Below the pieces are notes generated by a model that saw nothing but the letters and a program-made list of their open reading frames with translations, was not told the origin of the DNA and did not search any database. From assembly GCF_004342005.1 (NCBI RefSeq), contig NZ_SMBX01000003.1, forward strand, positions 124,001-188,000: DNA of 64,000 bases, written 5' to 3'. Shown piece by piece: positions 50,667 through 59,367 of the stretch. Made by a program: the position numbers and the translations under genes. How positions within the stretch are numbered: the stretch's first letter is position 1; each line of letters starts with the position of its first letter. This stretch comes from Paracandidimonas soli (GTDB lineage Bacteria; Pseudomonadota; Gammaproteobacteria; Burkholderiales; Burkholderiaceae_B).

Positions 50667-51215
50667 TTGAATCAGCTTACGGCAAACTGGATACTCATCG
50701 GTCTTTCGCTGGTTGCGGCAAACCTGCCGTTTCTGCTCGAGAGGCCCTTGCTGGTGCTGCCCTGGACAAAATCCGGAGGGAAGCAGCGCCCAGCGGCCCT
50801 GACGTGGCTGCTGTTCCTTGTGTTTTTCGCATTGGCCTATGGTTTGACCGAAGCGGCCCGCATCCTGATCGGACAGGCCGTATTCGCCGGCGGCGGCCCG
50901 CTGCAGGCGCTCCTGTTCCTGCTGCGCATCGTCGGCCTCTGCGCGGCTGCCTGGCTGCTGATGGCTTTTCCCGGCTGGTGGAAGGGGACTGAGCCGGCCA
51001 CCAAGTCGTTCTTCGAGCGCCTGCTCGAAGTATTGACGCTCTACGCGCTGATCGGCGCGCTGGGCTTTGCTTTCGAAGCCTATCTTGGAAGCGTCTTTCC
51101 CCAGGGCTGGGAATTCTATGCCATCACGCTGAGCCTGTTCCTGGTGATGGGCTATCCCGGATTCGTCTACCGGTACATGTTGCGCAAGCACAAGAAGCGC
51201 AAGACGTCCGTGTAA
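50667..51215 (+). CDS. DUF2818 membrane protein at end of nuo operon
   Basis: A 182-residue membrane protein of the DUF2818 family, found behind nuoN in beta-proteobacteria; no function is known. It has about five hydrophobic segments. The ends are typical: LVAANLPFLLERPLLVL near the N-terminus and PQGWEFYAITLSLFLVMGYP near the C-terminus. About 70 residues in the middle (around WTKSGGKQRPAAL to GLCAAAWLLMAF), with two more hydrophobic segments, make it longer than the roughly 100-residue versions I know. The start codon is TTG at 50667, just after the nuoN stop, without a clear ribosome site. Confidence 0.85.
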   Translation: MNQLTANWILIGLSLVAANLPFLLERPLLVLPWTKSGGKQRPAALTWLLFLVFFALAYGLTEAARILIGQAVFAGGGPLQALLFLLRIVGLCAAAWLLMAFPGWWKGTEPATKSFFERLLEVLTLYALIGALGFAFEAYLGSVFPQGWEFYAITLSLFLVMGYPGFVYRYMLRKHKKRKTSV

Positions 51216-51223
51216 GCGTCTTG

Positions 51224-51249
51224 GCCTGCTGCGATGTGTTGGAGCAGGC
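51224..51249. terminator. Hairpin between nuo operon and convergent regulator
   Basis: GCCTGCT (51224-51230) pairs with AGCAGGC (51243-51249) around a 12-base loop, immediately after the last gene of the nuo operon and 11 bases before the end of the convergent regulator gene. No strong T-run is present; a weak shared terminator. Confidence 0.45.
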
Positions 51250-51260
51250 AGGCTCAGGCT

Positions 51261-51968
51261 TCAGCCATCGATCGTCAGCATATAGCCGCGTCCGCGATGG
51301 CTGTGGATGCGCGGCCCGCCCGGCAGCGCATCAGCGGATAGACGCAGCTTGCGCCTGAGATTGCTGATATGGGTGTCAAGGCGGCGCTGCTTGGGATCGG
51401 GCGTGGTGTCCAGCGATGCCGCAACCAGCATATCGCGGCTGACCAGGTTGCCGACATGACGCATCAGTATGGCCAGCAGATTGGTCTCGGTAGCCGTCAG
51501 CGAGCTCTGGGTTTCTCCGTTGCGGGCGATCAGGCGATGCATGTCCAGGCGCAGCGGTCCTGTGCGCAGCACCGAGGACAAGGCCGTGCGGTCGGCACGC
51601 TGGTCGACGTGTCGTCCGATCCATTGCCGTATGAGGTCTTTCTTGCCGGGCCATGGCAAGGCGGTGGCGGCGGGCATCAGCCATACGGGCAGCAAGGTCA
51701 GATCGGACTTCGGGCCCAGATACAGAGTGCTTGGAGGAGTTGACGAGGACTGTCTGCCATCCGGAACGGAGGACCAGTCCATCAGCAGGCCATGTTCCAG
51801 CACCAAAATATCCAGTGACGTGTATCTCAGATGCCACATCGCATCGGCTCCTTGCGAAGCCAGATGCAGGCTTGCGGGCGCAATCGAGGAAAACAGCGGG
51901 AGCAGCTCGGCCAGACTGCCTGCGCTTGCGGCCAGCAATATATTGATTAAAGACGGAGAAAAAGGCAT
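51261..51968 (-). CDS. Orphan OmpR-family regulator with degenerate receiver
   Basis: A 235-residue protein with a receiver-like N-terminal domain (1 to about 115) and an OmpR-type winged-helix DNA-binding domain (about 140-233: LTATETNLLAILMRHVGNLV, then RRLDTHISNLRRKLR and RGRGYML). The acidic pocket is lost: the first strand reads ILLAASA instead of ILLVEDD, and the phosphoacceptor position reads LVLEHGLL with Glu58 in place of Asp. It thus probably works without phosphorylation, Glu possibly mimicking the active state. No histidine kinase is adjacent. It is divergent from a FepA-like receptor, a layout like PfeR-PfeA in Pseudomonas. Confidence 0.85.
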   Translation of the reverse strand: MPFSPSLINILLAASAGSLAELLPLFSSIAPASLHLASQGADAMWHLRYTSLDILVLEHGLLMDWSSVPDGRQSSSTPPSTLYLGPKSDLTLLPVWLMPAATALPWPGKKDLIRQWIGRHVDQRADRTALSSVLRTGPLRLDMHRLIARNGETQSSLTATETNLLAILMRHVGNLVSRDMLVAASLDTTPDPKQRRLDTHISNLRRKLRLSADALPGGPRIHSHRGRGYMLTIDG

Positions 51969-52099
51969 TTCGACGTATTAGCAAGCGTCCGATTCTGCGG
52001 GAGTTCGTAGCGATATTACAACATGATTTTGAGAACTATTTCTCTTTTTACTCGAGATAACTAAAGAAGGCTTTAGAAATGTAAAGATGATTATAAATG

Positions 52100-52118
52100 A
52101 ATAATAATAATTCTCATT
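52100..52118 (+). promoter_or_regulatory. Fur-like box upstream of first TonB receptor
   Basis: The 19-mer AATAATAATAATTCTCATT matches the Fur consensus (GATAATGATAATCATTATC) at 13 of 19 positions. A TATAGA hexamer (52124-52129) lies six bases downstream and may be the -10 element, so bound Fur would cover the -35 region. Confidence 0.65.
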
Positions 52119-52218
52119 GGCGCTATAGACTTCGGGGCAAGGAAGAGAGGCCCAGGAGAGGGGGCATTGATTTCCTTGGCCTTCAATCACACAGTTTTGA
52201 ACCCGAGTCGAAAAGAGA

Positions 52219-54264
52219 ATGAGCAATCGATTGCAACCTAATCGCCTGGCCGTCGCCCTGCAGTTGGCGCTGGCCGGCACTACCGTAGGGCTTCTGAGCG
52301 TAGCGCAGGCCCAACAGACAGGCGCCGCGAACACGCCTGTCACCTTGGGCAACATCGTCGTTTCTGCATCCGGTTTCGAGCAGGCGGTCGAGGATGCTCC
52401 CGCATCCATCACCGTGATCCCGCACGAGGAACTGGCCAAGCGCGCCTATCCCGACATTACCGAGGCCCTGAAGGACGTGCCCGGTGTCGTGGTGACCGGC
52501 GGCGGCAGCAGCAGCGACATCAGCATCCGGGGCATGGCTTCCGGCTACACCATGCTGCTGGTCGACGGCGTGCGCCAGAATTCGCGCGAAACCCGTCCCA
52601 ACAGCGACGGCTCGGGCATTGAGCAGGGCTGGCTGCCTCCCATCGAGGCCATTGAGCGCATCGAGGTCATTCGCGGTCCGATGTCTTCGCTGTATGGTTC
52701 CGACGCCATGGGCGGGGTCATCAACATCATCACGCGCAAAGTGGCCAAGGAGTGGGGCGGTTCCGTGCGCATGGAAGGTACTCTGCAGGGGCACTCCCGC
52801 TCGGGCGATATCTATGGCGGCAACGTTTACCTGACCGGTCCGCTGGTGGACGACCTGCTGGGCATACAGATCTACGGCAATCTTTCCCGCCGCAACGAAG
52901 ACAAGTTCGTCAATGGCTTCAACAAGCAGCAGACCGAGTCCGGTACGGTCAAGCTGTCGCTGACCCCGAACAAGGACCACGACATCACCCTGGAAGCCGG
53001 CCGCACGCTGCAGGAACGAACCTCCAATCCGGGCAAATCTATGGCGCTGGAATCATGCCGGGGCACCCGATGCACGCCCAACGAAATGTCGCAGTCCAAG
53101 TATTCGCGCAATGTCTATGCCCTGTCGCACAATGGCCGCTGGGGCAAGGCGACGTCGTACAGCTATGTGCAGCAGGAGCAGATCGACAACCCCGGCCGCA
53201 ACATGTTCCTGAAGAACACCGAGGCGAACTCGCAGTGGACGCTGCCGCTGGGCAGCCATATTGTGACTGCGGGAGCTTCCTACAAGAAGGAAAGCCTGGA
53301 GGACATGGGCAACCAGCTCACGTCGCTTTCCAAGCTGGATCGCTATCAGTGGGCGCTCTACGTCGAGGACGAATGGAGCATGACCGACAGCTTTGCGCTG
53401 ACGGGCGGCGTGCGCATGAACAAGGACGAGAACTACGGCACGCACTGGACGCCCCGCCTGTACGGCGTCTGGCATGCCACCGACAACTTCAGCATCAAGG
53501 GCGGTGTTTCCACGGGCTTCAAGGCGCCGTCGCTGCGCAGCGCCGTGGCGGACTGGGGCCAGATCACCGGCGGCGGCGGCGACCCAGCCATCATCCGAGG
53601 CAATCCCGACCTCAAGCCGGAGAAGAGCATCAGCCAGGAGCTCAGCTTCATCTGGGACAATCGCCAGGATCTGTCCGCCAGCCTGACGCTTTTCAATACG
53701 GACTTCAAGGACAAGATCACCGAAGTGCGGACTTGCATGGATAGCGGAAGCACGCCGCCCGGCTCGGCGATCGTCGACGAAAATTGCTCGATCAATGGCG
53801 TGCCGTTCAAGTTCATCAGCGACCGCCTGAACGTGGACAAGGCCAATATGCGCGGTATTGAAGCCACGCTGACATGGCAGCCGCACGAGGAAGTCCGCCT
53901 GGCGGCCAACTACACCTACACGCGCTCGGAGCAGAAGAGCGGCGACTTCAAGGGCCAACCGCTGAACAAAATGCCCAAGCATATGTTCAATACGACGGTG
54001 GACTGGATGCCGAACGAAGCGACCGATCTGTGGGCGCGCTGGAATTTCCGCGGCAAGAGCTCGGAATACTTGAGCCGTACTTCCATGGCTGAAGGCACGC
54101 CATCCTTCGCCTTCCTGGATGCCGGCGTACAGTACAAGCTGAATCGCAACCTGACAGTAGGATTTGCTGTGTACAACATCTTCGACAAGCAGGTGAACAG
54201 CGAGGATTTCGGCGCCGTCTATGATGGTCGTCGCTATTGGGCCAGCGCTACATACAGGTTCTGA
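52219..54264 (+). CDS. TonB-dependent siderophore receptor, FepA/BfeA-like
   Basis: A 681-residue outer-membrane receptor. A signal peptide covers about 1-31 (ends VAQAQ). A TonB-box-like stretch NIVVSASG follows near residue 46. The plug domain (about 55-170) has ASITVIPHEELAKRAYPDIT and IEVIRGPMSSLYGSDAMGGV, the standard plug end. The 22-strand barrel ends in WASATYRF with terminal Phe. The sequence style, including GPMSSLYGSDAMGGVINIITR regions, is closest to ferric enterobactin-type catecholate receptors. Fur-like control is indicated upstream; the divergent OmpR-type regulator may add siderophore induction. The exact ligand is not determined. Confidence 0.93.
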   Translation: MSNRLQPNRLAVALQLALAGTTVGLLSVAQAQQTGAANTPVTLGNIVVSASGFEQAVEDAPASITVIPHEELAKRAYPDITEALKDVPGVVVTGGGSSSDISIRGMASGYTMLLVDGVRQNSRETRPNSDGSGIEQGWLPPIEAIERIEVIRGPMSSLYGSDAMGGVINIITRKVAKEWGGSVRMEGTLQGHSRSGDIYGGNVYLTGPLVDDLLGIQIYGNLSRRNEDKFVNGFNKQQTESGTVKLSLTPNKDHDITLEAGRTLQERTSNPGKSMALESCRGTRCTPNEMSQSKYSRNVYALSHNGRWGKATSYSYVQQEQIDNPGRNMFLKNTEANSQWTLPLGSHIVTAGASYKKESLEDMGNQLTSLSKLDRYQWALYVEDEWSMTDSFALTGGVRMNKDENYGTHWTPRLYGVWHATDNFSIKGGVSTGFKAPSLRSAVADWGQITGGGGDPAIIRGNPDLKPEKSISQELSFIWDNRQDLSASLTLFNTDFKDKITEVRTCMDSGSTPPGSAIVDENCSINGVPFKFISDRLNVDKANMRGIEATLTWQPHEEVRLAANYTYTRSEQKSGDFKGQPLNKMPKHMFNTTVDWMPNEATDLWARWNFRGKSSEYLSRTSMAEGTPSFAFLDAGVQYKLNRNLTVGFAVYNIFDKQVNSEDFGAVYDGRRYWASATYRF

Positions 54265-54292
54265 TCGCTGATCCTTCCTGTACAAGGTATGA

Positions 54293-54325
54293 AATGAGCC
54301 GGCTGAATGCCGGCTCATTGTTTTT
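54293..54325 (+). terminator. Intrinsic terminator after first TonB receptor
   Basis: AATGAGCCGGC (54293-54303) and GCCGGCTCATT (54309-54319) form a perfect 11-bp stem with a 5-base loop, followed by GTTTTT. It ends the receptor transcript between it and the convergent deoxyribosyltransferase-like gene. Confidence 0.9.
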
Positions 54326-54345
54326 CAAGAGCGCCTGGAGCAGCG

Positions 54346-54849
54346 TCAATCGGCAGCCGCGCCGTCGGCAATGGCCTTCAGGCAGGCGCAGGCGTCTCCC
54401 GTGACGATGCGCGCCGTGCAGGCCAGCATCAGATTCAGCGGCAGCCCGAAGTCTTCCACGGTATAGCCCTGGCTGTCGACATGGCGGCTTTCCTGCGCGT
54501 GCCAGCGCGCTCCCGTCTGGGCGAGCAGGTCGCGGTCCTGGTCCGTGTAGGCCCAGACTGGCTTTCCTTTCGCATGCGCGTAACCCATTTCGAATACGGT
54601 GCCCGAGTCCGGCTCGTGGCCGCGAAAATGGTTGGCGTTGGCCATGACCAGGTCGCAATTGTCGATCAACTGCAGGTTGGCGCGGCAGATCCACTGCGCC
54701 AGCGCCGCCCCCGACAGATGGGATGGGGCGGCATTATCCAGAGGAAACAGCCCTTCGTGGCCGAAGCTGGCGCAAAGCTGCTTCAGATGATCGCCATGGG
54801 CGGTGGCGTCCGGACGGAATACGTCGAAACCGGCGAGGTAGATGCGCAT
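54346..54849 (-). CDS. Nucleoside 2-deoxyribosyltransferase-like protein
   Basis: A 167-residue protein of the nucleoside 2-deoxyribosyltransferase family, which moves deoxyribose between bases or hydrolyses nucleotides. It begins MRIYLAGFDVFRPDA, the usual nucleotide-binding opening. The catalytic-Glu region is DSGTVFEMGYAHAKGKPVWA, preceded by CDLVMANANHFRGHEPD. No signal peptide, so cytoplasmic. It lies between two siderophore receptors on the opposite strand, with no obvious link. Four 11-bp-phased direct repeats occupy its immediate upstream region, and no ribosome site is visible in front of the ATG at 54849. Confidence 0.9.
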   Translation of the reverse strand: MRIYLAGFDVFRPDATAHGDHLKQLCASFGHEGLFPLDNAAPSHLSGAALAQWICRANLQLIDNCDLVMANANHFRGHEPDSGTVFEMGYAHAKGKPVWAYTDQDRDLLAQTGARWHAQESRHVDSQGYTVEDFGLPLNLMLACTARIVTGDACACLKAIADGAAAD

Positions 54850-54856
54850 GATGTGT

Positions 54857-54895
54857 GTCAGTTAAACGTCAGTCGGGTGTCAGTTAGTTGTCAGT
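54857..54895. repeat. Four GTCAGT direct repeats at exact 11-bp period
   Basis: GTCAGT occurs at 54857, 54868, 54879 and 54890, each exactly 11 bases after the last, so all face the same side of the helix. This is the layout bound by OmpR/PhoB-family regulators (the PhoB box repeats a TGTCA core at 11 bp). It lies between the deoxyribosyltransferase-like gene and the second TonB receptor, about 60 bases upstream of the latter's Fur-like box. Confidence 0.8.
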
Positions 54896-54958
54896 TTGCA
54901 ACGATTAATGCGACTGGATCGCATTTTCATCATCAGTCATATGATTTCGATTGCAATA

Positions 54959-54977
54959 GAAAATGAGAATAGATATC
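54959..54977 (+). promoter_or_regulatory. Fur-like box and promoter of second TonB receptor
   Basis: The 19-mer GAAAATGAGAATAGATATC matches the Fur consensus at 14 of 19 positions. It falls inside a possible promoter with TTGCAA (54951-54956), a 17-base spacer and TATCGT (54974-54979). Iron-dependent repression of the receptor at 55074 is expected. Confidence 0.75.
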
Positions 54978-55073
54978 GTTATTGCTATCTTGTAACGGGG
55001 GGAAACAGTTATGTTTGCAGCGGTCGTTTACAAGCTACGAGTTTTGTCATCCATCTATCTAGGGTAAAGGCCA

Positions 55074-57290
55074 ATGGCTAGGATAAAGAACAATTCTACT
55101 TTCAGAATCAATAGATTGACCGTCTTTGTGAGCAGCGCCTTCGCGGTAGGGGCGATGGGAAGCGCTTCCGCCCAGGAAGCCGCGGGACGTGTGACTTCTC
55201 TTGATACCGTAGTCGTGACGGCTGCAGGTTTCGCCCAGGACATCAAAGAAGCGCCGGCTTCGATTTCGGTCATTACCCGTGAGGAATTGCAGGAGCGTCC
55301 CGTTTCGTCGATCGCCGAGGCTTTGCGCGATGTCGAAGGTATCGATGTCACCGATGGCACGGACAAGAGCGGCAGCCTGAATATCCAGATGCGCGGCATG
55401 GGGGCGGACTATACCCTGATCCTGGTCGACGGCCGCAGGCAGAACAGCGTGGGCAATATCCAGCCCAACAGCTTCGAGCGTACAGAAAACAACTTCCTTC
55501 CGCCGATCAGTGCGATCGAGCGTATCGAAGTCATTCGCGGCCCGATGTCGACCCTGTATGGCGCCGACGCCATGGGCGGGGTGGTCAACATCATTACCCG
55601 AAAAGTGGGTAACGAATGGCGCGGTGCTGTGAATCTGGGTACGACGATCAATCTGGATTCGCAATACGGCAATAATACGTCCGGTGATTTCTATATCGAC
55701 GGCCCGCTCAAGGAAGGCCTGCTCGGCATGTCCATTCGCGGCGCGTACATCAACAACCAGGAAAACGATGTCACGTACACGAATGATCTGGGTGAGGAAG
55801 TCACGCCCACATTCAGCGGCAACAAGGTTCCCAATCGCCGCTATGATGCCGGCGTGCGTTTTGCCCTGACGCCGAACAAAAACCACGACATCATCCTGGA
55901 AGGTACCTGGGGGCGCCAGAAATACGACAACTCATGGTGCGCGCCGAATACGACCCCGATCGGCCGCTGCGGTCCGATGGGGCGCTGGAATGGCGGTTAT
56001 TCCAAGGATGCGTTGCGTTTCAATCGCGACTCCTACACGATCGCGCATACTGGACGATTCGATTTCGGGACGTGGGACAGCAGCTTCATGCACAACACGA
56101 CGGAAACCGTCGGGCGCTTGATTCCCGAGGTTCTGCCTGTCGAGCACAGGCCGCCAGGAACGGGTCCGAACGATCCGCGCGAACTGAAGATGCGCAACCT
56201 GGTCTTTGACACGAAGCTGGTCACGCCGCTGGGCACGGACAGCCATCTGTTCACGCTGGGCGGGCAATGGTGGTCCGCCAAAATGACCGACACCCTGGTC
56301 GGCTCGCCGATGACGCACAGGCAATGGTCGCTGTTCGCCGAAGACGAGTGGTCGATCCAGGACGATCTGATGCTGACCCTGGGCGCACGCTATGACCGCC
56401 ATAATCGCTATGGCGGCCATTTCAGCCCGCGCGCTTATATCGTGTGGAATACAACGCCCAACTGGACCATCAAGGGTGGCGTCAGCAAAGGCTACAAAGC
56501 GCCCAAGGTCAATGAAATGGTGCCTGGCATCCAGAATGTGGGCGGTCAGGGAACCATACCGATCATCGGTGGCAACCCGGACATGAAGCCGGAAACCAGT
56601 CTCTCCTCCGAAATCGGCGTGCACTATGACAATTTGAGAAACTTCAACGCCAGCGCCACGATTTTCAATACTGACTTCAAGGACAAACTGGAATCAGAAA
56701 GCGTATGGAATTGCCGGTACAGCGGCCGTACGCCGGGCGAGGATTGCGTCGATATCGGCGAGTGGCTGGACGAGAACGGCAATGAACGCGATACGTTCAG
56801 CCGCAGGACGAATCTGTCCAAGGCTGTGACTCGCGGCCTGGAACTGAATGCGCGCTACCTCATCAATAGCGACTGGGAGTGGTCGGGCAACTATACCTAC
56901 ACGTATAGCAAGATCAAGCATCCCGGCTCCAGCGATGACGGCAAGCCGCTGACTTCTACGCCCAAGCACATGGTCAATACCAAATTGACATGGCATGCAA
57001 CGGACGATCTCAGCCTGTGGGCGCGCGGCGAGTATCGCGGCAAGCGCTATCGCGACACGCAAGCAGATGGCACCGAGCGTTATTACAAGCCTCTGACCCT
57101 GGCGCACATCGGCGGTACTTATCGCGTCAATAAGGCGGTGGCGCTGAATTTCGCCATGTACAACGTATTCGACAAGAATACGGTCGAGTACGTCAATGAA
57201 GGAACCGCTGCGCGTCCCGCCTACAACAATCAGTACAGGATGGTCGAGCAAGGCCGCCGTGTGTGGCTCTCCACGAATATCCAGTTCTGA
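55074..57290 (+). CDS. TonB-dependent siderophore receptor, catecholate type
   Basis: A 738-residue outer-membrane receptor. The signal peptide spans about 1-34 (ends ASAQ). A TonB-box-like DTVVVTAAG follows near residue 44. The plug (about 55-170) contains ASISVITREELQERPVSSIA and IEVIRGPMSTLYGADAMGGV. The barrel has Cys pairs (NSWCAPNTTPIGRCG; WNCRYSG with GEDCVD) that probably form loop disulfides, and ends in STNIQF with terminal Phe. It is a paralog in style of the receptor at 52219 but clearly distinct. A Fur-like box and 11-bp repeats lie upstream. Ligand unknown, probably a catecholate siderophore. Confidence 0.93.
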   Translation: MARIKNNSTFRINRLTVFVSSAFAVGAMGSASAQEAAGRVTSLDTVVVTAAGFAQDIKEAPASISVITREELQERPVSSIAEALRDVEGIDVTDGTDKSGSLNIQMRGMGADYTLILVDGRRQNSVGNIQPNSFERTENNFLPPISAIERIEVIRGPMSTLYGADAMGGVVNIITRKVGNEWRGAVNLGTTINLDSQYGNNTSGDFYIDGPLKEGLLGMSIRGAYINNQENDVTYTNDLGEEVTPTFSGNKVPNRRYDAGVRFALTPNKNHDIILEGTWGRQKYDNSWCAPNTTPIGRCGPMGRWNGGYSKDALRFNRDSYTIAHTGRFDFGTWDSSFMHNTTETVGRLIPEVLPVEHRPPGTGPNDPRELKMRNLVFDTKLVTPLGTDSHLFTLGGQWWSAKMTDTLVGSPMTHRQWSLFAEDEWSIQDDLMLTLGARYDRHNRYGGHFSPRAYIVWNTTPNWTIKGGVSKGYKAPKVNEMVPGIQNVGGQGTIPIIGGNPDMKPETSLSSEIGVHYDNLRNFNASATIFNTDFKDKLESESVWNCRYSGRTPGEDCVDIGEWLDENGNERDTFSRRTNLSKAVTRGLELNARYLINSDWEWSGNYTYTYSKIKHPGSSDDGKPLTSTPKHMVNTKLTWHATDDLSLWARGEYRGKRYRDTQADGTERYYKPLTLAHIGGTYRVNKAVALNFAMYNVFDKNTVEYVNEGTAARPAYNNQYRMVEQGRRVWLSTNIQF

Positions 57291-57372
57291 CATCGACGTC
57301 CATCGCGCTTGAGAGCGCGTGGAGATCGAAGATAGGGTGAATGTTGATGCATTGATCACTATCCTCATAGAT

Positions 57373-57412
57373 AAATGCGGCATGTCCCGTTCCCGGACAT
57401 GCCGCATTTTTT
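57373..57412 (+). terminator. Long intrinsic terminator after second TonB receptor
   Basis: A perfect 15-bp stem (57373-57387 with 57395-57409, core GCGGCATGTCC / GGACATGCCGC) closes on a 7-base loop and runs into a six-T tract. It is one of the strongest terminators in the window. Confidence 0.95.
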
Positions 57413-57513
57413 CTTCTCATATGTCAGTCCTTCGTCAGCCAACTGATGCATCATCGCTCTCTTTGTGAATGGGACACATTCCTGTTCTGTATCGCTGTTA
57501 TCGGGAGAGAGGT

Positions 57514-58599
57514 ATGTCGGCTGGGAAATATGGTTTGCGTCGCAACTACGGGGCATTCGCCATCGGCGCGGCTGCGGCGCTGTTCGTGGCGGCGCCAGCG
57601 CCTTCACTGGTGCAACAATCCGCGGCGCAGGCACATGGCGCGGATGTGACGAATGTCGTCGTCGAGCCCGGCCTGTTCGAGCTGGCCCAGGTCGGCGGCA
57701 AGGTTTACGTGACCTCGGCGGGCGCGGATCGGCGCGATGGCAAGCCGGGGCATGTCCTGGTCCTGGATGCAGGCACGCTGGCGGTCGAGCAGCGTATCGA
57801 ATCTCCGGAAAAACCGTTTGCGCTGGTCGTCAATCGCACTACCGGCAAGCTTTACGTCGGCCATACCATGAGCCGCAGCGTCAGCGTATACGACCTGGCG
57901 ACATTGCAGCGCACGGGATTGATTGCATTGCAGGGCGAAAACAAGGAAGGCAAGCCGTTCCGCGGGCGCCAACTGTTGGTGGATGAAGGCACGGATACGC
58001 TCTACGTCGGCAGCCCCGCGGAGGATGGCCCGGTCTGGGTGATCGATGGGGCAACGGCCACGATTCGCGCGCGGATCGATGGCGTTGGCGGTCCGGGGCT
58101 GGCATTCGACCCGGAGCGCCAGCGTCTCTATACCAGCGGCAAGGGGTTCTTCAGCGTCATCGACACCGGCTCCAATCGCCTAGTCCGCCGCCATGCCGTC
58201 ACAGACAAGCAAGACCGGTTCCTGGTGAACATCGAAGTCGATCCTGCGCAGCAGCGCCTGCTTGCCACGGAAAGCAAGCACGGAGAGGTACTGGTGCTGG
58301 ATCCGGATAGCGGCAATATCCGCAAAATCATTCCTACGGGCAAAGGTGCGCTGGCGATTCGCCGCAATGCCGACGGCAGCGCGTTCTTTGTCACCAATCG
58401 GGGCGAGGGCACTCTGTCGATCATTGATGGCGCAAGCCTGACCGTGCGCCAGACAGTACCCGTGTCGTCATATCCGAACAGCATCGCCTACGGAGCCGAT
58501 GCATCCAAAATCCTGATCAGCATCAAGCAGCCGAGAGATGCTTCGGTGGCCGGCTACCGCGAAGACCGCAAGGAAAGCGTGGCGCGCATCCGATTCTGA
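57514..58599 (+). CDS. YncE-like beta-propeller protein
   Basis: A 361-residue protein with an N-terminal signal or anchor segment (GAFAIGAAAALFVAAPAPS, about residues 13-31) and a seven-bladed propeller made of repeats such as GHVLVLDAGTLAVEQRIESP and NRTTGKLYVGHTMSRSVSVY. This is the YncE type; in E. coli the relative is periplasmic, binds DNA in vitro and is iron-regulated. The ATG at 57514 follows GAGAGAGG closely; an in-frame ATG at 57469 would spoil the signal peptide. Its position after two iron receptors suggests a role in iron stress, but I see no Fur box of its own. Confidence 0.87.
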   Translation: MSAGKYGLRRNYGAFAIGAAAALFVAAPAPSLVQQSAAQAHGADVTNVVVEPGLFELAQVGGKVYVTSAGADRRDGKPGHVLVLDAGTLAVEQRIESPEKPFALVVNRTTGKLYVGHTMSRSVSVYDLATLQRTGLIALQGENKEGKPFRGRQLLVDEGTDTLYVGSPAEDGPVWVIDGATATIRARIDGVGGPGLAFDPERQRLYTSGKGFFSVIDTGSNRLVRRHAVTDKQDRFLVNIEVDPAQQRLLATESKHGEVLVLDPDSGNIRKIIPTGKGALAIRRNADGSAFFVTNRGEGTLSIIDGASLTVRQTVPVSSYPNSIAYGADASKILISIKQPRDASVAGYREDRKESVARIRF

Positions 58600-58733
58600 T
58601 ATAGATCATGCAATCCGGCTTTTCCTGCATTGCAGGCATAGGCATTGGTTGTCCGCGAGCCATCCTGGAGTAAGCTGCCAACGTTACGGAGCTTATTTGC
58701 GGCTGCTGGCAGCCGCATGCCGGAGAAGCGGAT

Positions 58734-59354
58734 ATGTATTATGGCGAGCGTTTCAATGCCTGGACGCACCTGGTTGGCGCGGTGCTGGCGGTGGCCGGGG
58801 TGTCCTGGCTGCTGGTGGTTGCCGGGCTGACTGGCGATCCCTGGCGCATCACCAGCGCGGCGGTCTATGGCGCCACGCTGATCCTGCTCTACCTCATCTC
58901 CATGCTCTATCACAGCGTACGGGGACGCGCCAAGAACGTGTTCCGCAAGCTGGATCACTTCTCCATCTACCTGTTGATCGCCGGCAGCTATACGCCGTTC
59001 TGCCTGGTCACGCTGCGCGGCCCCTGGGGATGGAGCCTGTTCGGTGTGGTGTGGGGGCTGGCGCTGATCGGCATCCTGCAGGACATACGGCCCCGATCCC
59101 CCGCGCGCGTGCTCTCGCTTGCGATCTACGCCACCATGGGCTGGGTGGTGCTGCTGGCGCTCAGCCCGCTGGTAGCCCGGCTGGGCGCGGCGGGATTCGC
59201 CTGGCTGGCGGCGGGCGGGGCGGTCTATACCGCAGGGATCGTGTTCTTCGTGTTCGACGAGCGCTTCCGCCACTGGCACGGCATCTGGCATCTGTTCGTG
59301 CTGGCGGGCAGCGCGGCGCACTTTCTGGCGATTGCGCGCTATGTCGTGATGTGA
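58734..59354 (+). CDS. Hemolysin III / PAQR-family membrane protein
   Basis: A 206-residue membrane protein with seven predicted helices. The conserved polar residues of the family (putative metal site) are present: YLISMLYHSVRGRAKNVFRK, DHFSIYLLIAGSYTPF and HWHGIWHLFVLAGSAAHFLA. The name is historical; hemolysis is not shown for most members, which may act as metal-dependent hydrolases. GGAG lies upstream of the ATG at 58734. It is convergent with the Anbu operon. Confidence 0.93.
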   Translation: MYYGERFNAWTHLVGAVLAVAGVSWLLVVAGLTGDPWRITSAAVYGATLILLYLISMLYHSVRGRAKNVFRKLDHFSIYLLIAGSYTPFCLVTLRGPWGWSLFGVVWGLALIGILQDIRPRSPARVLSLAIYATMGWVVLLALSPLVARLGAAGFAWLAAGGAVYTAGIVFFVFDERFRHWHGIWHLFVLAGSAAHFLAIARYVVM

Positions 59355-59367
59355 CGGGAAGAGCGCG

